Shown: one piece after another, positions 27,806 through 37,228 of the stretch
Position numbering within the stretch: position 1 is the stretch's first letter
How the letters are laid out: each line of letters begins with the position of its first letter
Assembly: GCA_903840165.1 (NCBI GenBank)
Contig: CAIMEY010000013.1
Location: 1 to 56,855, forward strand
Reading direction: 5' to 3'
DNA from: an uncultured Myxococcales bacterium
GTDB lineage: Bacteria > Myxococcota_A > UBA9042
DNA length: 56,855 nt
Notes under the pieces: model-generated
Database searches by the model: none
What the model was told of the DNA's origin: nothing
The model's input: only the letters and a program-made list of their open reading frames with translations
Made by a program: the position numbers and the translations under genes

Positions 27806-30800
27806 CTAGGGAACAGTGGGATTTGCTTTGCCCGGTGCGGACTTGTCATCTTGGCGTCCGTGCCCCGCGGCGGCAGGGGCAGCAGGCGCCTCGACCGGTG
27901 CATTGCCTTGGAATTCCTTCGCTTTCTGCTGAAGTTCGCTGCGCAGACGCCGATCGGCCAAGTCGACGCTCTGGAAGGCGAACTGCTTGTACTGCCGGCC
28001 CAGGTCCGCGCTGAGCTGCCCTGCTTGCTGCGCTGTGTCGATTTCCCGATACAACTTAAGGACATCCACAGCACACGCCGCCATCTCGTGGAGCGTGAAC
28101 GGGCCCGGCAGGTCGAGCAAGGGGGACACGTCCGTCTCGTCGCCATAGGTCTTGAGCGCCGCGACCGAAGCATCATCCCCGAACGCTTCCAACGCCTTAA
28201 TCGCAATCACTTTTCCCATGGGCAGATTGCCTGCCAGGGCTGCCAAAAGGTGAGGGCGCGCCTGGTCCACACCGATGGGAACAACGTACTCTTGGGCCAG
28301 CTGTGCCAGCTCCAACTTGACGTCTTCCTTGTGAAATTGGCCCAACCGATAGTGTTCATCGCTGGCCATCGCCGTCAGCACCTTGCGCAGGCCACGGGTC
28401 TGCCCGAACTTGATCAGGAGACGCGCAGCCAAGAAGCGGTCGTCCGCATTGCGTAGCCCAAGGAGTCGTTGCAGATGCGCTTCGAGCGAGTCGTATAACG
28501 TCGCGAGATCACTTTGCCCTGGCTCCAGCTTGGACTGGCGGCCAAGGCGGTCCAGTTCACCCGCAATGGTGGCCATGAGGCCCGCCGTCGCTGCCACGTC
28601 CTTGGGATCATCTGATTTTTCAAGGACTTCATGCACATCCAGCAGCAGGAGAACAGCCAGCGGCGAATGAACCGTGGCCAGGGCGCGCAAATCCTCCGCG
28701 TCGGGCAGGACACCACTGGCAAACAGGCGGCGATATCCCTGTAATAGCGCGTGGGTTGCTTCGGGCATCGCCACCTGAATGAGGGCCTGAGCGGCCTCAT
28801 GCCGACGCACATCCGCCGCCAACAGGTGCTCGGCGGCCGGTGCAACCAAGGGCCCCAGCTTGAGCAGGTCGCCGTCGCCCAGGCGGTGCAGGGCCAACGC
28901 TCGGACTTGGGCCGAATCTGCCTTGGTGTCCACATCGACAAACGCCCAATCTGCAACGGCTTTTTGCACCGAAATCGCGTCATCGTCGTTCAGATCTGAA
29001 CGCGTCGGCCCGGCCGCCATGTCGGTCGCCATGGGCAACAGGACAGAACGCACAGATGGCTGCGGATCTGTAGCCCAATTCGCGGCTTGTGCTGCTAAGG
29101 GCGCCTGCTTGAGGACGCGCGTCAGCAAGGGCCAAAGGTCCTTAGCCACAACGCGCCAATCTGCAGCGCCACGGCCGAGTTCCAGCACGTGCCCAGCCAA
29201 GGGCCCTTGGGCAGCCAGCGCCAACGCCTGTGCGCGATAGACCGCGGCATGAGACTGATCCTGCACGTAGTGCCGCAAAGCGCCGATTGCACTGGCATTG
29301 TGCGCCCAGAGACTGAAAGCGTCCAAGCGACCGGCGTCCCCCATTTCGCTATCCGACCCGATCAGGACGCGGGTGACGGCCCCACTGACGTCGCGCAAAA
29401 CAAGACGTGGACATCTTGCATCCAGGGCGGGACGAGCCGCGGCCAGATCGCCAACAATCACAGTCGTTAACTCGGCATGACCGATCCCGGCTTGCGCGGC
29501 CTGCTGCACATCTGCGGCCGTCGCACCGTCGATCCGTGCCAACATCTGTTCATAGCTATCCGCAGGTAATCCATAAAGGAATCCTGCCACGGTCAGATCG
29601 GCCACGTTGTCTGGCGTGGCCAGGGACATCGCAAACTGACCGGACAAATACCGTTTGGCAGCCGCAAGTTCGGCAGGAGTCGGCTCGGTCGAGCGTAGTG
29701 TCTGCAATTGTTCGGCAATCGCCGCCAGCGCATCCCCTACGTGCGCGGAGGCTACTTCGGTCGATACGAGCCATTGCCCGCCGGCGCGAAGCCCTTCAAA
29801 CGCGGAATAAACACCGTAGGTAAGCCCTTTCTTTTCACGCAGATCAGCAAATAGCCGCGACGATGCCGAACCACCGAGCACCTGATTGGCTACTTGCAGC
29901 AAGGGCCAACGAGCGTCACTCCTCGCAAACCCTTGTTCTGCAACGATAATGGCCGACTGCGGTGCCCCTGTCAGATCGACAACGTGACAAGCCTGCGCAG
30001 CGGTTTCTCGTGGCGGCTCGGGCCGGGGAGCGACGGCAGCAGTCAGCAGCTGACTGGCGAAAAGCGCCTGAATATCCGCAGAAAAGGCCGACAGTTGAAC
30101 ATCGCCGACCACAATCAGGTCGGTATTGCCTAGGTGAAAGCTCGTCTGATAGGCTTCAAGCACCTGTTTTCGTTGAATTTGTCCAAGACTTGCCGCCGTA
30201 GGACCGCGTTGGCCATAGGGGTGCGTCGGCCCAAAGACCAAGGACCGCGACAATCGAGCAGCCACCGCCGCCGCATCGCTGTCCTCGTTGCGCAGCGCAG
30301 CCAGATAGCGCGCCTTGAGGGTATCCAAGGCCCCCTTGTCTAACTGGGCTTGGGTCAAGAGTTCTTTGATCAGCGGCAGTAGTCCTGGCAACTGATGACT
30401 TAGCACCTGGGCATCGACAACCACCGCATCAGCCAGCACCGTGACCCGCAATTCCGCGCCCAATCGGCCAATTTCATCCGCAAATGCCGCACCTGGATGG
30501 GTCTTGGTGCCTTGGGCCATGAGGTCGGCCGTGATCAACAGCGTCCCCTGCGGCCAAGGCGTCTGGCCCGCCACGCCACGCAGGCTTCGGCCCCCGGGAA
30601 TCAGCCAACGCAGGAAAACAACGGGTGAATCATGCTGCTCGACGACATGTAGATTGAGCGTAGTCGCGCTTGCGCCGGGCGGATTGAGCGTAACTGACTG
30701 AACTTGAGGCAGGATGACCCGCCCCAAGGTGGCTGGCTCCGGGCGCGGCAGCCAGGTGTCCACATGGTCATCTACTTGTTTAGCAACAGGTTTAACCTGT

Positions 30801-30883
30801 GGCGCACCACACGCGCTCAGGATCAAGATGGCTGCCCAGAAACTGCGCCACATGGTTGCTCGCGAGCCAAAGGAGCGGATCAT
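27806..30883 (-). CDS. Lipoprotein fusing an inactive M16 peptidase domain to HEAT-like repeats
   Basis: 1,025 residues. The start ATG 30883 overlaps the stop of the upstream M16 gene (ATGA). A lipobox (LILSAC, Cys25) anchors it. Residues ~50-480 have the two-lobed M16 fold: FLRWLIPGG, MAQGT, FGPTHPYGQRG, LIVVGDV, and SRLFADLREKKGLTYGVYS. The HxxEH zinc site expected just before MAQGT is absent (LLITADLM stands there). Residues ~500-990 are a long run of alpha-helical HEAT-like repeats. Active/inactive M16 pairs are known to work as heterodimers; the HEAT fusion is unusual. Confidence 0.82.
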   Translation of the reverse strand: MIRSFGSRATMWRSFWAAILILSACGAPQVKPVAKQVDDHVDTWLPRPEPATLGRVILPQVQSVTLNPPGASATTLNLHVVEQHDSPVVFLRWLIPGGRSLRGVAGQTPWPQGTLLITADLMAQGTKTHPGAAFADEIGRLGAELRVTVLADAVVVDAQVLSHQLPGLLPLIKELLTQAQLDKGALDTLKARYLAALRNEDSDAAAVAARLSRSLVFGPTHPYGQRGPTAASLGQIQRKQVLEAYQTSFHLGNTDLIVVGDVQLSAFSADIQALFASQLLTAAVAPRPEPPRETAAQACHVVDLTGAPQSAIIVAEQGFARSDARWPLLQVANQVLGGSASSRLFADLREKKGLTYGVYSAFEGLRAGGQWLVSTEVASAHVGDALAAIAEQLQTLRSTEPTPAELAAAKRYLSGQFAMSLATPDNVADLTVAGFLYGLPADSYEQMLARIDGATAADVQQAAQAGIGHAELTTVIVGDLAAARPALDARCPRLVLRDVSGAVTRVLIGSDSEMGDAGRLDAFSLWAHNASAIGALRHYVQDQSHAAVYRAQALALAAQGPLAGHVLELGRGAADWRVVAKDLWPLLTRVLKQAPLAAQAANWATDPQPSVRSVLLPMATDMAAGPTRSDLNDDDAISVQKAVADWAFVDVDTKADSAQVRALALHRLGDGDLLKLGPLVAPAAEHLLAADVRRHEAAQALIQVAMPEATHALLQGYRRLFASGVLPDAEDLRALATVHSPLAVLLLLDVHEVLEKSDDPKDVAATAGLMATIAGELDRLGRQSKLEPGQSDLATLYDSLEAHLQRLLGLRNADDRFLAARLLIKFGQTRGLRKVLTAMASDEHYRLGQFHKEDVKLELAQLAQEYVVPIGVDQARPHLLAALAGNLPMGKVIAIKALEAFGDDASVAALKTYGDETDVSPLLDLPGPFTLHEMAACAVDVLKLYREIDTAQQAGQLSADLGRQYKQFAFQSVDLADRRLRSELQQKAKEFQGNAPVEAPAAPAAAGHGRQDDKSAPGKANPTVP

Positions 30884-32850
30884 TGTCCACCCCCTTTTTC
30901 TTTAGATTTTTTGGACTTATCAACCTTACGCAGGGGCTTGAGTTCCACTTCGTCCTTGTCCTTGGACGCAGCACCTGGCAAGCCAACGGCTGACGGGGCA
31001 GCCACTGGAGGCATCGGAATAACCACAGGACCTTCCACGGGTTTCGCTCTCAAATCGGCCGCAGCTTTGTCGGCCGCAGCTTTGTCGGCCGCAGCTTTGT
31101 CCGCCGCAACTTTGTCCGCCGCAGCTTTGTCCGCCGCAGCTTTGTCCGCCGCAACTTTGTCCGCCGCAGCTTTGTCCGCCGCAGCTTTGTCCGCCATGGC
31201 TTTGTCCGCCGCAGCTTTGTCTGCCGTAGCCTTGTCCGCAACTGCCTTATCTATTGCGGCTTTGTCGGACACGGCTTTGTCGACCAGCGCCTTTTCCCGC
31301 GCTGCATTGATCGCTTGGGCGTGTTCGGCCTCGGCAGTGGCCCGTTCAGCAGCCAGCTTGGCCTGGGCGTCCGTCTTGATCAAGGCCTGCTCAGACCGTG
31401 TCACGTAGTCAGGCTTTTGCCCCGAATTCCCTGTCTTTGCCATGCCGACGGGCAAGCTATCCAGTTCGATTTCGCGGTTCCACGACAGCCAGCGTCGCGC
31501 CGCTCGCGACACATCGGCGGCCGTGACGGCGCGGTAGCTGGGCAGCCACTGGTCGATCTTGTGCGCGTCACCCGCAGAAAGCTCAAATTCCGCTAGTAAT
31601 TCAGCGCGTCTGCCCGCCGAAAGGCCGCCAAAGACATAGGCCGATTCAAAGGCAACTTTGGCGCGTCGCAACTCCGCCTCTGTGGGGCCCTTGGCGATAA
31701 TATCCTGAATTTCCAGGCGAATCGCCTTCTTCGCTTCCACCATCGCGGCGGCGCTGCCTTGGGCCATGTGTACCTGGACGTCCCACAGGTCCCAGGTTCG
31801 CCGGTCCCAACCGCTCACCTCGACGCTGGTGGCCAGTGCCTTGTCCTGGGTGAGACGCCGCTGCAGTCGGCTGGCATCGCCACCGCCGAGAATTTCAGCA
31901 AGCAAATCTAAGGCGTACGAGTCTGGCTCCGGCGCCGCGGGTACTTTCCAGGCCAAGTGGAAGCCCGGCGTCTTGGCCAACTTTTCGCTCAGTTGCTGGT
32001 AGGCATGGTGGCCTGATTCCTGTTCTACAATCGGCGTATGCACAGGTTCGGCACGCCGAGTGACGGGGCCAAAGTACTTTCCAACCAGGGTCCTTGCCGT
32101 CTCCGGTGTCACGTCGCCGACCAACACGATCACGCAATTGTTGGGTGAATACCAAGTCTTCCAAAAATCCTGGAAGGCTTGAAGCGGCGCATCACGTACG
32201 TCCGCGACCTCACCGATGGTCGGATGCTGCAAGGCTGGGGTCGTGAAAGCGAGCTTGGGCAACTCAAGAAAAGCCATACCGTACGGACGATTCTCCATTC
32301 GTTCGCTGCGTTCCGCCAGCACGGCCTGCCGTTGGTTGTCGACGGCGGATGCCTCGATCTTGAGGTGTTGCAGTCGCTCCGCCTCCAGCCATAGGGCGAC
32401 TTCGAGCGCAGATTTCGGCACGATCTCATAGTACCAAGTGCGATCGGTCGAGGTGTTGGCGTTGACTTCAGCCCCCTGGGCCTCTAGGCGCTGCACGTGC
32501 TCCATCTTGGCCACGTGAGCGCTGCCTTCAAACATGAGATGCTCAAAGAAATGAGCCAGTCCCGTGCGTCCAGGCTGTTCGTCGCGGGAACCGACGTCGA
32601 CCATCAACCCCACAGCCACGAGCGGCGCCTTGGGGTCCGACTGCACGATGACGCGAAGGCCGTTATCCAATTGAAACTTTTCAATCTTTACAGCCGGCGG
32701 CAGGGGCCACGGACGCTCAACGACAACGGTCACGGGCGGCGGTGGCGGAGCCTTCTTCGGCCTAGCCAGCGCCGCGGACGCGGTCAAGGAGCCAACGACC
32801 AACATCATCAGACAATTTCGCGCTCGATTGCGGTGCAAACCTCGTGCCAT
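30880..32850 (-). CDS. Active M16 zinc metallopeptidase with Ala-Asp-Lys repeat tail
   Basis: 656 residues; ATG 32850 follows GGAGGTG. A signal peptide ends near AALARPKK, then a Pro-rich stretch. The inverted zinc motif is HFFEH (100-104) with the third ligand Glu180 in AVLAERSE, 76 residues on, as expected for pitrilysin-family enzymes. The second lobe carries the Arg/Tyr-type ligand-binding region. After ~residue 500 comes a highly charged helical tail with 15 five-residue xDKxx repeats. It overlaps the inactive partner gene and is probably secreted to the periplasm with it. Confidence 0.87.
   Translation of the reverse strand: MARGLHRNRARNCLMMLVVGSLTASAALARPKKAPPPPPVTVVVERPWPLPPAVKIEKFQLDNGLRVIVQSDPKAPLVAVGLMVDVGSRDEQPGRTGLAHFFEHLMFEGSAHVAKMEHVQRLEAQGAEVNANTSTDRTWYYEIVPKSALEVALWLEAERLQHLKIEASAVDNQRQAVLAERSERMENRPYGMAFLELPKLAFTTPALQHPTIGEVADVRDAPLQAFQDFWKTWYSPNNCVIVLVGDVTPETARTLVGKYFGPVTRRAEPVHTPIVEQESGHHAYQQLSEKLAKTPGFHLAWKVPAAPEPDSYALDLLAEILGGGDASRLQRRLTQDKALATSVEVSGWDRRTWDLWDVQVHMAQGSAAAMVEAKKAIRLEIQDIIAKGPTEAELRRAKVAFESAYVFGGLSAGRRAELLAEFELSAGDAHKIDQWLPSYRAVTAADVSRAARRWLSWNREIELDSLPVGMAKTGNSGQKPDYVTRSEQALIKTDAQAKLAAERATAEAEHAQAINAAREKALVDKAVSDKAAIDKAVADKATADKAAADKAMADKAAADKAAADKVAADKAAADKAAADKVAADKAAADKAAADKAAADLRAKPVEGPVVIPMPPVAAPSAVGLPGAASKDKDEVELKPLRKVDKSKKSKEKGGGQ
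31060..31284 (-). repeat. 15-base tandem repeat, 15 copies, inside the M16 peptidase gene
   Basis: The unit on the plus strand is GCCGCAGCTTTGTCC with few substitutions, coding ADKAA on the minus strand. Fifteen xDKxx units make 225 bases. The central copies are nearly identical and the flanking ones degenerate. Predicted to form a rigid single or coiled helix. Confidence 0.88.
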
Positions 32851-32924
32851 GGCACCTCCACCGCGCCAGCCTACAACGGCGGAGCTTCTCTGTCATGCTT
32901 TGCGTCATCCGGTGTAGACGCATG

Positions 32925-33467
32925 TCAACGATTCGCGTGTAAATGCACCAAGCTCCACGCCACTGGATTGCGCTCCAGCAAAACAGGCGGCAGCGCCAGT
33001 TCACCGACAACGCGCGCCTGGGCCTGCGCCATGTCATGCAAGGTCACATCGGCCTGCAAATATTTCGCAACAGCCACAGCGAGTTGGGGGTCGGGCGCCG
33101 GCTCATCGCTCCGCAGTTGCCACCATTGGATGCGGAGCCGCTTGCCGCCGTCCTGGGCACCGATAACCAGAGGCGCGTAACGCCCGGCGACCTGCGAAAA
33201 CGACCGTGGACGGCTGTGTAAGGCTGCGATTGCTGGCCATAAATCGTAAGCAATGACCTCACTCGGGGTCGCCAAAACAACAGGCGGCATGGCAGACCGG
33301 GCCCCGCGCAGGTCGACGCGCGCTGGCAGTTGCTGCATCTCGATAAATGCTAGCAATTCCAGGGTCCAAGCCTCATGACAGCCAACCCAGTCCAGGACGG
33401 GCGGCCCGGAATCGCGGCGCGGCTTGCCAATAGCGGCGGGAACACCTTGTCGTCGTGGCGGCTTCAT
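32925..33467 (-). CDS. Hypothetical cytoplasmic protein, 180 residues
   Basis: ATG 33467 has a near-perfect AAGGAG four bases upstream, which favours it over longer 5' extensions. The sequence opens with basic residues (MKPPRRQG), then VLDWVGCHEAWTLELLAFIE, a conserved-looking LATPSEVIAYDLWPAI, and a possible helical region AVAVAKYLQADVTLHDMAQAQ. There is no signal peptide, membrane segment or known domain. It lies 74 bases upstream of the M16 pair on the same strand and may be transcribed with it. Confidence 0.65.
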   Translation of the reverse strand: MKPPRRQGVPAAIGKPRRDSGPPVLDWVGCHEAWTLELLAFIEMQQLPARVDLRGARSAMPPVVLATPSEVIAYDLWPAIAALHSRPRSFSQVAGRYAPLVIGAQDGGKRLRIQWWQLRSDEPAPDPQLAVAVAKYLQADVTLHDMAQAQARVVGELALPPVLLERNPVAWSLVHLHANR

Positions 33468-33791
33468 CGGACTCCTTGAGGGTAACAGCTTGCAATGTAA
33501 ACGTAATTGAGCACCGTCGCCACCTACCTGAGCCGCCGAGTGCCAAGCATTGCCCGCGGTTAGCAATTCGGGCGACGCCGGAGTCGCCGCCAGCGGCCCA
33601 AGCGCTGCCGATCGGTATGTCGAACCCGGGGACCCAGGGGCAGACACGCTGCTAGGCTTGAAATACGTAGCAAAATCTCCCCAGGCAGGTGGCCCAGGGT
33701 TGGACGCCTTACATTGTCATCGGTCTGGGCCGGGGCGACAAGCGGCCTGCGATTTTGCATCCGCGCGCGGGGCAGCTAGACTGCAATTTGC
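33468..33791. other. 324-base divergent intergenic region
   Basis: It separates the 180-residue hypothetical gene (minus) from the TPR lipoprotein gene (plus). A good ribosome-binding site for the minus gene lies at its left edge. I see no coding sequence, repeat or convincing promoter in it. Confidence 0.5.
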
Positions 33792-34904
33792 ATGGGTATC
33801 CACCGAGACAACGCTGCATGGCCGCGAAGGAAACCCCCTCCTCGAACCGAGGACGCGGGCCTAGCTGCGTCTGAGTCCCGCCTCGTAGTCAAGCGTGCCG
33901 ACCTATGGCGAATCTGGGCAATATCGCTTGCGGTTGTGGCATGCACGCACGTGTCGCCACGCTCGGACCGGGATCGCGGACTAGCAGAGACCCCTGTAGC
34001 CCAAGGGATTGAAACAGAACCAGTTCGTGGCGATCTGCGCGCCGGCGTTCAGGCCTACGAGGACCAAGACTACGACGGGGCCCAAGCGGCATTGCAGGCC
34101 CATTTGCAGCAGCACCCGCGTTCGGCCGCGGCGGTGTATGAGCTGGGCTTGGTCGCCATGGCCAAGGGGCAGTGGGAACTAGCGCGGCAGCACTTTGAGA
34201 AAGCCCTTGTTTTAAATCCGCAAATGCACGGCGCGCTAAGCAACCAAGGCGTGGCGCTCCTGCATCTGGGCGAGGATCTGGCAGCCCTGCGCGCGATGGA
34301 AGGCGCCTTGGCCCTGGCACCGGATGATCCCAGGGTGCTTGGCAATTTGGCAATGGCAAGGTTGAGACGCGGCCTGTGGTCGGAGGCGATCGACGCCTAC
34401 CAGCGGGCGATTTCCCTGGCGCCAAGCCATGGTACCCTGCTGTACGACTTGGCGCTGGCGTGGATGATTCGGCAACAGTGGCCTCAGGCGCTCACGGCGC
34501 TGGAATCGGCACTGCAGGTTCGACCCCAGTTCGCGTTGGCGCGCGCAGCGAAAGTAGCTTGTTTACAAGGGATTGGCGATCTCAAGGCCGCAGAGGTCTA
34601 CGCGCGCGAAAGCCTCGATGTGCTGCAAGAACCGCTACCTGACAACCAACTCGTGCTAGGGCGCGTGCTAATTGCGCAACGACGCGTCGACGACGGGTTG
34701 GCGGTGCTGCGCGATGCGGTCAAACTCGACCCCCTGCACGCGCCAAGTCAGTTGGCATTGGCTGAAGTGCTCGATGCCGCCGGCAAGCGCAGTCAAGCGA
34801 TTGAATGGTATCAGAAATGGCTGGAGAACAAGAATCACCGGCTTGAAGATGTGGAACGCATTACGGCGCGTGTGACCAAGTTGCAGGAGTTGGGACCCCA
34901 ATGA
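33792..34904 (+). CDS. TPR-repeat lipoprotein
   Basis: 370 residues if it starts at ATG 33792, the only in-frame candidate I see before the lipobox SLAVVAC (Cys51); this gives an unusually long n-region, so the start is uncertain. From residue ~80 there are six or seven tetratricopeptide repeats, e.g. AAAVYELGLVAMAKGQWELARQ, HGALSNQGVALLHLGEDLAA and VLGNLAMARLRRGLWSEAID. TPRs assemble protein complexes, here probably at the outer membrane. The stop overlaps the start of the next gene (ATGA). Confidence 0.8.
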   Translation: MGIHRDNAAWPRRKPPPRTEDAGLAASESRLVVKRADLWRIWAISLAVVACTHVSPRSDRDRGLAETPVAQGIETEPVRGDLRAGVQAYEDQDYDGAQAALQAHLQQHPRSAAAVYELGLVAMAKGQWELARQHFEKALVLNPQMHGALSNQGVALLHLGEDLAALRAMEGALALAPDDPRVLGNLAMARLRRGLWSEAIDAYQRAISLAPSHGTLLYDLALAWMIRQQWPQALTALESALQVRPQFALARAAKVACLQGIGDLKAAEVYARESLDVLQEPLPDNQLVLGRVLIAQRRVDDGLAVLRDAVKLDPLHAPSQLALAEVLDAAGKRSQAIEWYQKWLENKNHRLEDVERITARVTKLQELGPQ

Positions 34905-35695
34905 GTAAACCCCTTGAATTGACAATATTTTACCTACTCCTTGGTGCAACCATTGCCAGCGCCGGTTGCGGCGTTGCCCCTCTGTATCGGCCAGCGAGGC
35001 CCTTGGACCCGGGCGAGAACGAAGTGGCCGCAAGCTTGGCGACAGAACGTACTGGAATCAGTGCATTAGCCTTTAGCAACGGTGCAGACACGGCCACCCA
35101 TGCCGCCACGACCCGCACCACCGCAGCTCCCCAACTCCATATAGCCCGTGGCTTTGGCCATGATTTGGACGCGACGGCGCGCCTATCCTTCTCAGCAAAC
35201 TGGATACCCTATGCAGGGTTAGGCGGACAGTATCAGTTCTACAACGCCGGCCCGTGGCACCTCGCTGTGGCCCCCGAAATTGGCGGTCGTCCCGCGGCGT
35301 TCAGTGAACCACGGCTCGGACAGGTCCTGTTGCCCGTGGTCGCGAGTTGGGACTATGACGCCAATTGGGGCGTGACAGCTGGTCTACATGCAGGTTATCG
35401 CTGGACAAATCTTGGAGTACAGGACCCGCACGCGCTAGCGTTAAACGATTTCGTCCTGCATGGGGTTTCCGGCGCAACGTATGGCGGCGGACTAGGCGTC
35501 GATTATCATACCGAAATCTTGAGAGTGCAGGGCATGCTGACCTGGATGCACACGGGCGGCTTTGTCAGCAGCCCGGGCAATCTCGACTACCCGATCAACG
35601 CCCTGGGCCTGACGATCAGCGGCGCCTACCTATTTGGCAAAGAAATCAAGAAGATGGAGAAGACGGACTACGACATCGACCGACTCATCCGCTAA
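34901..35695 (+). CDS. Putative outer-membrane beta-barrel-like lipoprotein
   Basis: 264 residues; ATG 34901 overlaps the TPR gene stop, so the two are coupled. A signal peptide ends in IASAGC (Cys23). The rest alternates polar and hydrophobic residues with many Gly, Tyr and Trp (WIPYAGLGGQYQFY, GVTAGLHAGYRWTN, GLTISGAYLFG), a pattern of amphipathic beta strands. No family is recognised. A structural or secretion-linked outer-membrane role with the TPR protein is inferred. Confidence 0.7.
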   Translation: MSKPLELTIFYLLLGATIASAGCGVAPLYRPARPLDPGENEVAASLATERTGISALAFSNGADTATHAATTRTTAAPQLHIARGFGHDLDATARLSFSANWIPYAGLGGQYQFYNAGPWHLAVAPEIGGRPAAFSEPRLGQVLLPVVASWDYDANWGVTAGLHAGYRWTNLGVQDPHALALNDFVLHGVSGATYGGGLGVDYHTEILRVQGMLTWMHTGGFVSSPGNLDYPINALGLTISGAYLFGKEIKKMEKTDYDIDRLIR

Positions 35696-35726
35696 ATGAC
35701 GCGATCCCCCTGTAGTTTCCGTTGGT

Positions 35727-37118
35727 TTACCCCAAGGTATGCACCGCGGCGACCGGTGCTTGGGACGCAGAAATTGCGGGGCCGATCACGCGACTGGGAC
35801 GCCCTAAAATCCAATAAAATCTAAGCGCTAACGACGTGGACACCACGAACAAAGCGATGGTCAAACCCCACCAAAGTGGGTCGGGGCCGAGACGCAGCAC
35901 GAAAGCGCCCACGTAGGCTACAGGCAGCCCGAGCAGGCCAAAACCGAGCACATTGAACCACATCGGTACCCGCGTATCGTCCAGGCCGCGCAGAACGCCA
36001 AAGCCGATCGCCTGCGTGCCGTCGGCTAGCTGAAAACCCGCGGCAATTGTGAGAAAATGGGCCGCCATCGTCCAAACCTCTGGCGAGGCGTCGGGTAAGT
36101 AGATTTTGGCAATGGCGTCCCGGCCGATCAACATCAAAATCCCCGAAATTACGCTAAAAACAACGCCTACAGCCAGAGCCGTCCAACCGGCACGGGCCAC
36201 AGCCGCAGCATCGCGCCGACCGACGGCATGTCCCACACGCATGGCGGCGGCCGTCCCTACCGAGAAAGGCACCTGAAATCCGAGTGCCGCAACGGTCATC
36301 GCCACTTCGTGGGCAGCCAATGCTTGGGCACCCAGCAGGCCCATCCACAGGGTAATCAGCACAAATCCAGTCACTTCTAGACCATACTGCAAGCCCAGAG
36401 GCAGCCCGGAACGAAGCAAACGCTTGAGCATAGGCCAGCTGGGTAGGTCGAACAGGGCGCGATAGGCGGAAAACGCTTTGGATTGGCGGATATAGATGGC
36501 CACGATGCCCACCAGAATGATTCGGCACACCACCGAGGCCAGTCCAATGCCACCGACGCCGAGATTCGGTAGTCCCCACAGGCCCTTGGCGAGGCCAGCG
36601 CAGAGGACGGCGTGGACGATGTTGGCGATCACGGCCCCGCCCATGATGATCCCCGGGCGCCCTACTGCCGAGGCGAACGACCGGTAGCCCGCGTAGGCCA
36701 AGGCCGGCAGAAGCCCTGGAGCGGCTGCATGCAGGTATTGCTCAACCTCAACAAGCAGTTGGCTATCCTGGCCCATGGCGCGCAGAACCCAGGGTGAGTA
36801 CCACAACAGCACGGTCAAGGGCACGCCGATGATCACGGCCATCCACAGGCCCTGCCGCAGAATTCGGCCCGCGAGCGCTAGGTCTCCCTGACCAACCGCT
36901 TTAGAAACATGGGGATCGAGCCCGGACATCGCGCCGTAGCCCGACATCAGGACAAAGGCAAACGTCGTGGCGCCTAAGGCCTGAGCGGCCAGTTGGTGAA
37001 CGCCGATGTGGCCAGCCACGACCGTTCCTACGACGCCCATCATCATTTGAGCCAGTTGCGCGACAACAAGCGGCGCGGACAGCACCGATAGGGCCTTGAT
37101 CTCGCGACGAATGGGCAT
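35727..37118 (-). CDS. MATE-family multidrug/cation antiporter
   Basis: 463 residues from ATG 37118, chosen because MPIRREIKALSVLSAPLVVA is the normal MATE beginning; ATG 37130 and longer forms are possible and none has a clear ribosome-binding site. About twelve helices in two homologous halves, with GYGAMSGLDPHVSKAVGQGD in the first half and VPFSVGTAAAMRVGHAVG in the second, both typical of MATE transporters that export organic compounds against H+ or Na+. The 5' end faces a divergent gene at 37229. Confidence 0.87.
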   Translation of the reverse strand: MPIRREIKALSVLSAPLVVAQLAQMMMGVVGTVVAGHIGVHQLAAQALGATTFAFVLMSGYGAMSGLDPHVSKAVGQGDLALAGRILRQGLWMAVIIGVPLTVLLWYSPWVLRAMGQDSQLLVEVEQYLHAAAPGLLPALAYAGYRSFASAVGRPGIIMGGAVIANIVHAVLCAGLAKGLWGLPNLGVGGIGLASVVCRIILVGIVAIYIRQSKAFSAYRALFDLPSWPMLKRLLRSGLPLGLQYGLEVTGFVLITLWMGLLGAQALAAHEVAMTVAALGFQVPFSVGTAAAMRVGHAVGRRDAAAVARAGWTALAVGVVFSVISGILMLIGRDAIAKIYLPDASPEVWTMAAHFLTIAAGFQLADGTQAIGFGVLRGLDDTRVPMWFNVLGFGLLGLPVAYVGAFVLRLGPDPLWWGLTIALFVVSTSLALRFYWILGRPSRVIGPAISASQAPVAAVHTLG

Positions 37119-37228
37119 GGGGACGAGCATGGGCGCGGGAGCATGGCACGAATCGCCCGCGTTTGGCCATGGCGGCATGACCGCGAGGGGTTGCCTCGGC
37201 GACGCGCAAGGTCCACGATCGGCGCTCG

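Noticed and set aside
26545..28456. Two long plus-strand open frames (about 400 and 340 codons) opposite dapA and the HEAT/M16 genes
   Set aside because: The minus-strand genes have clear family motifs; the plus frames have Arg/Pro/Gln-rich shadow composition and no start signals.
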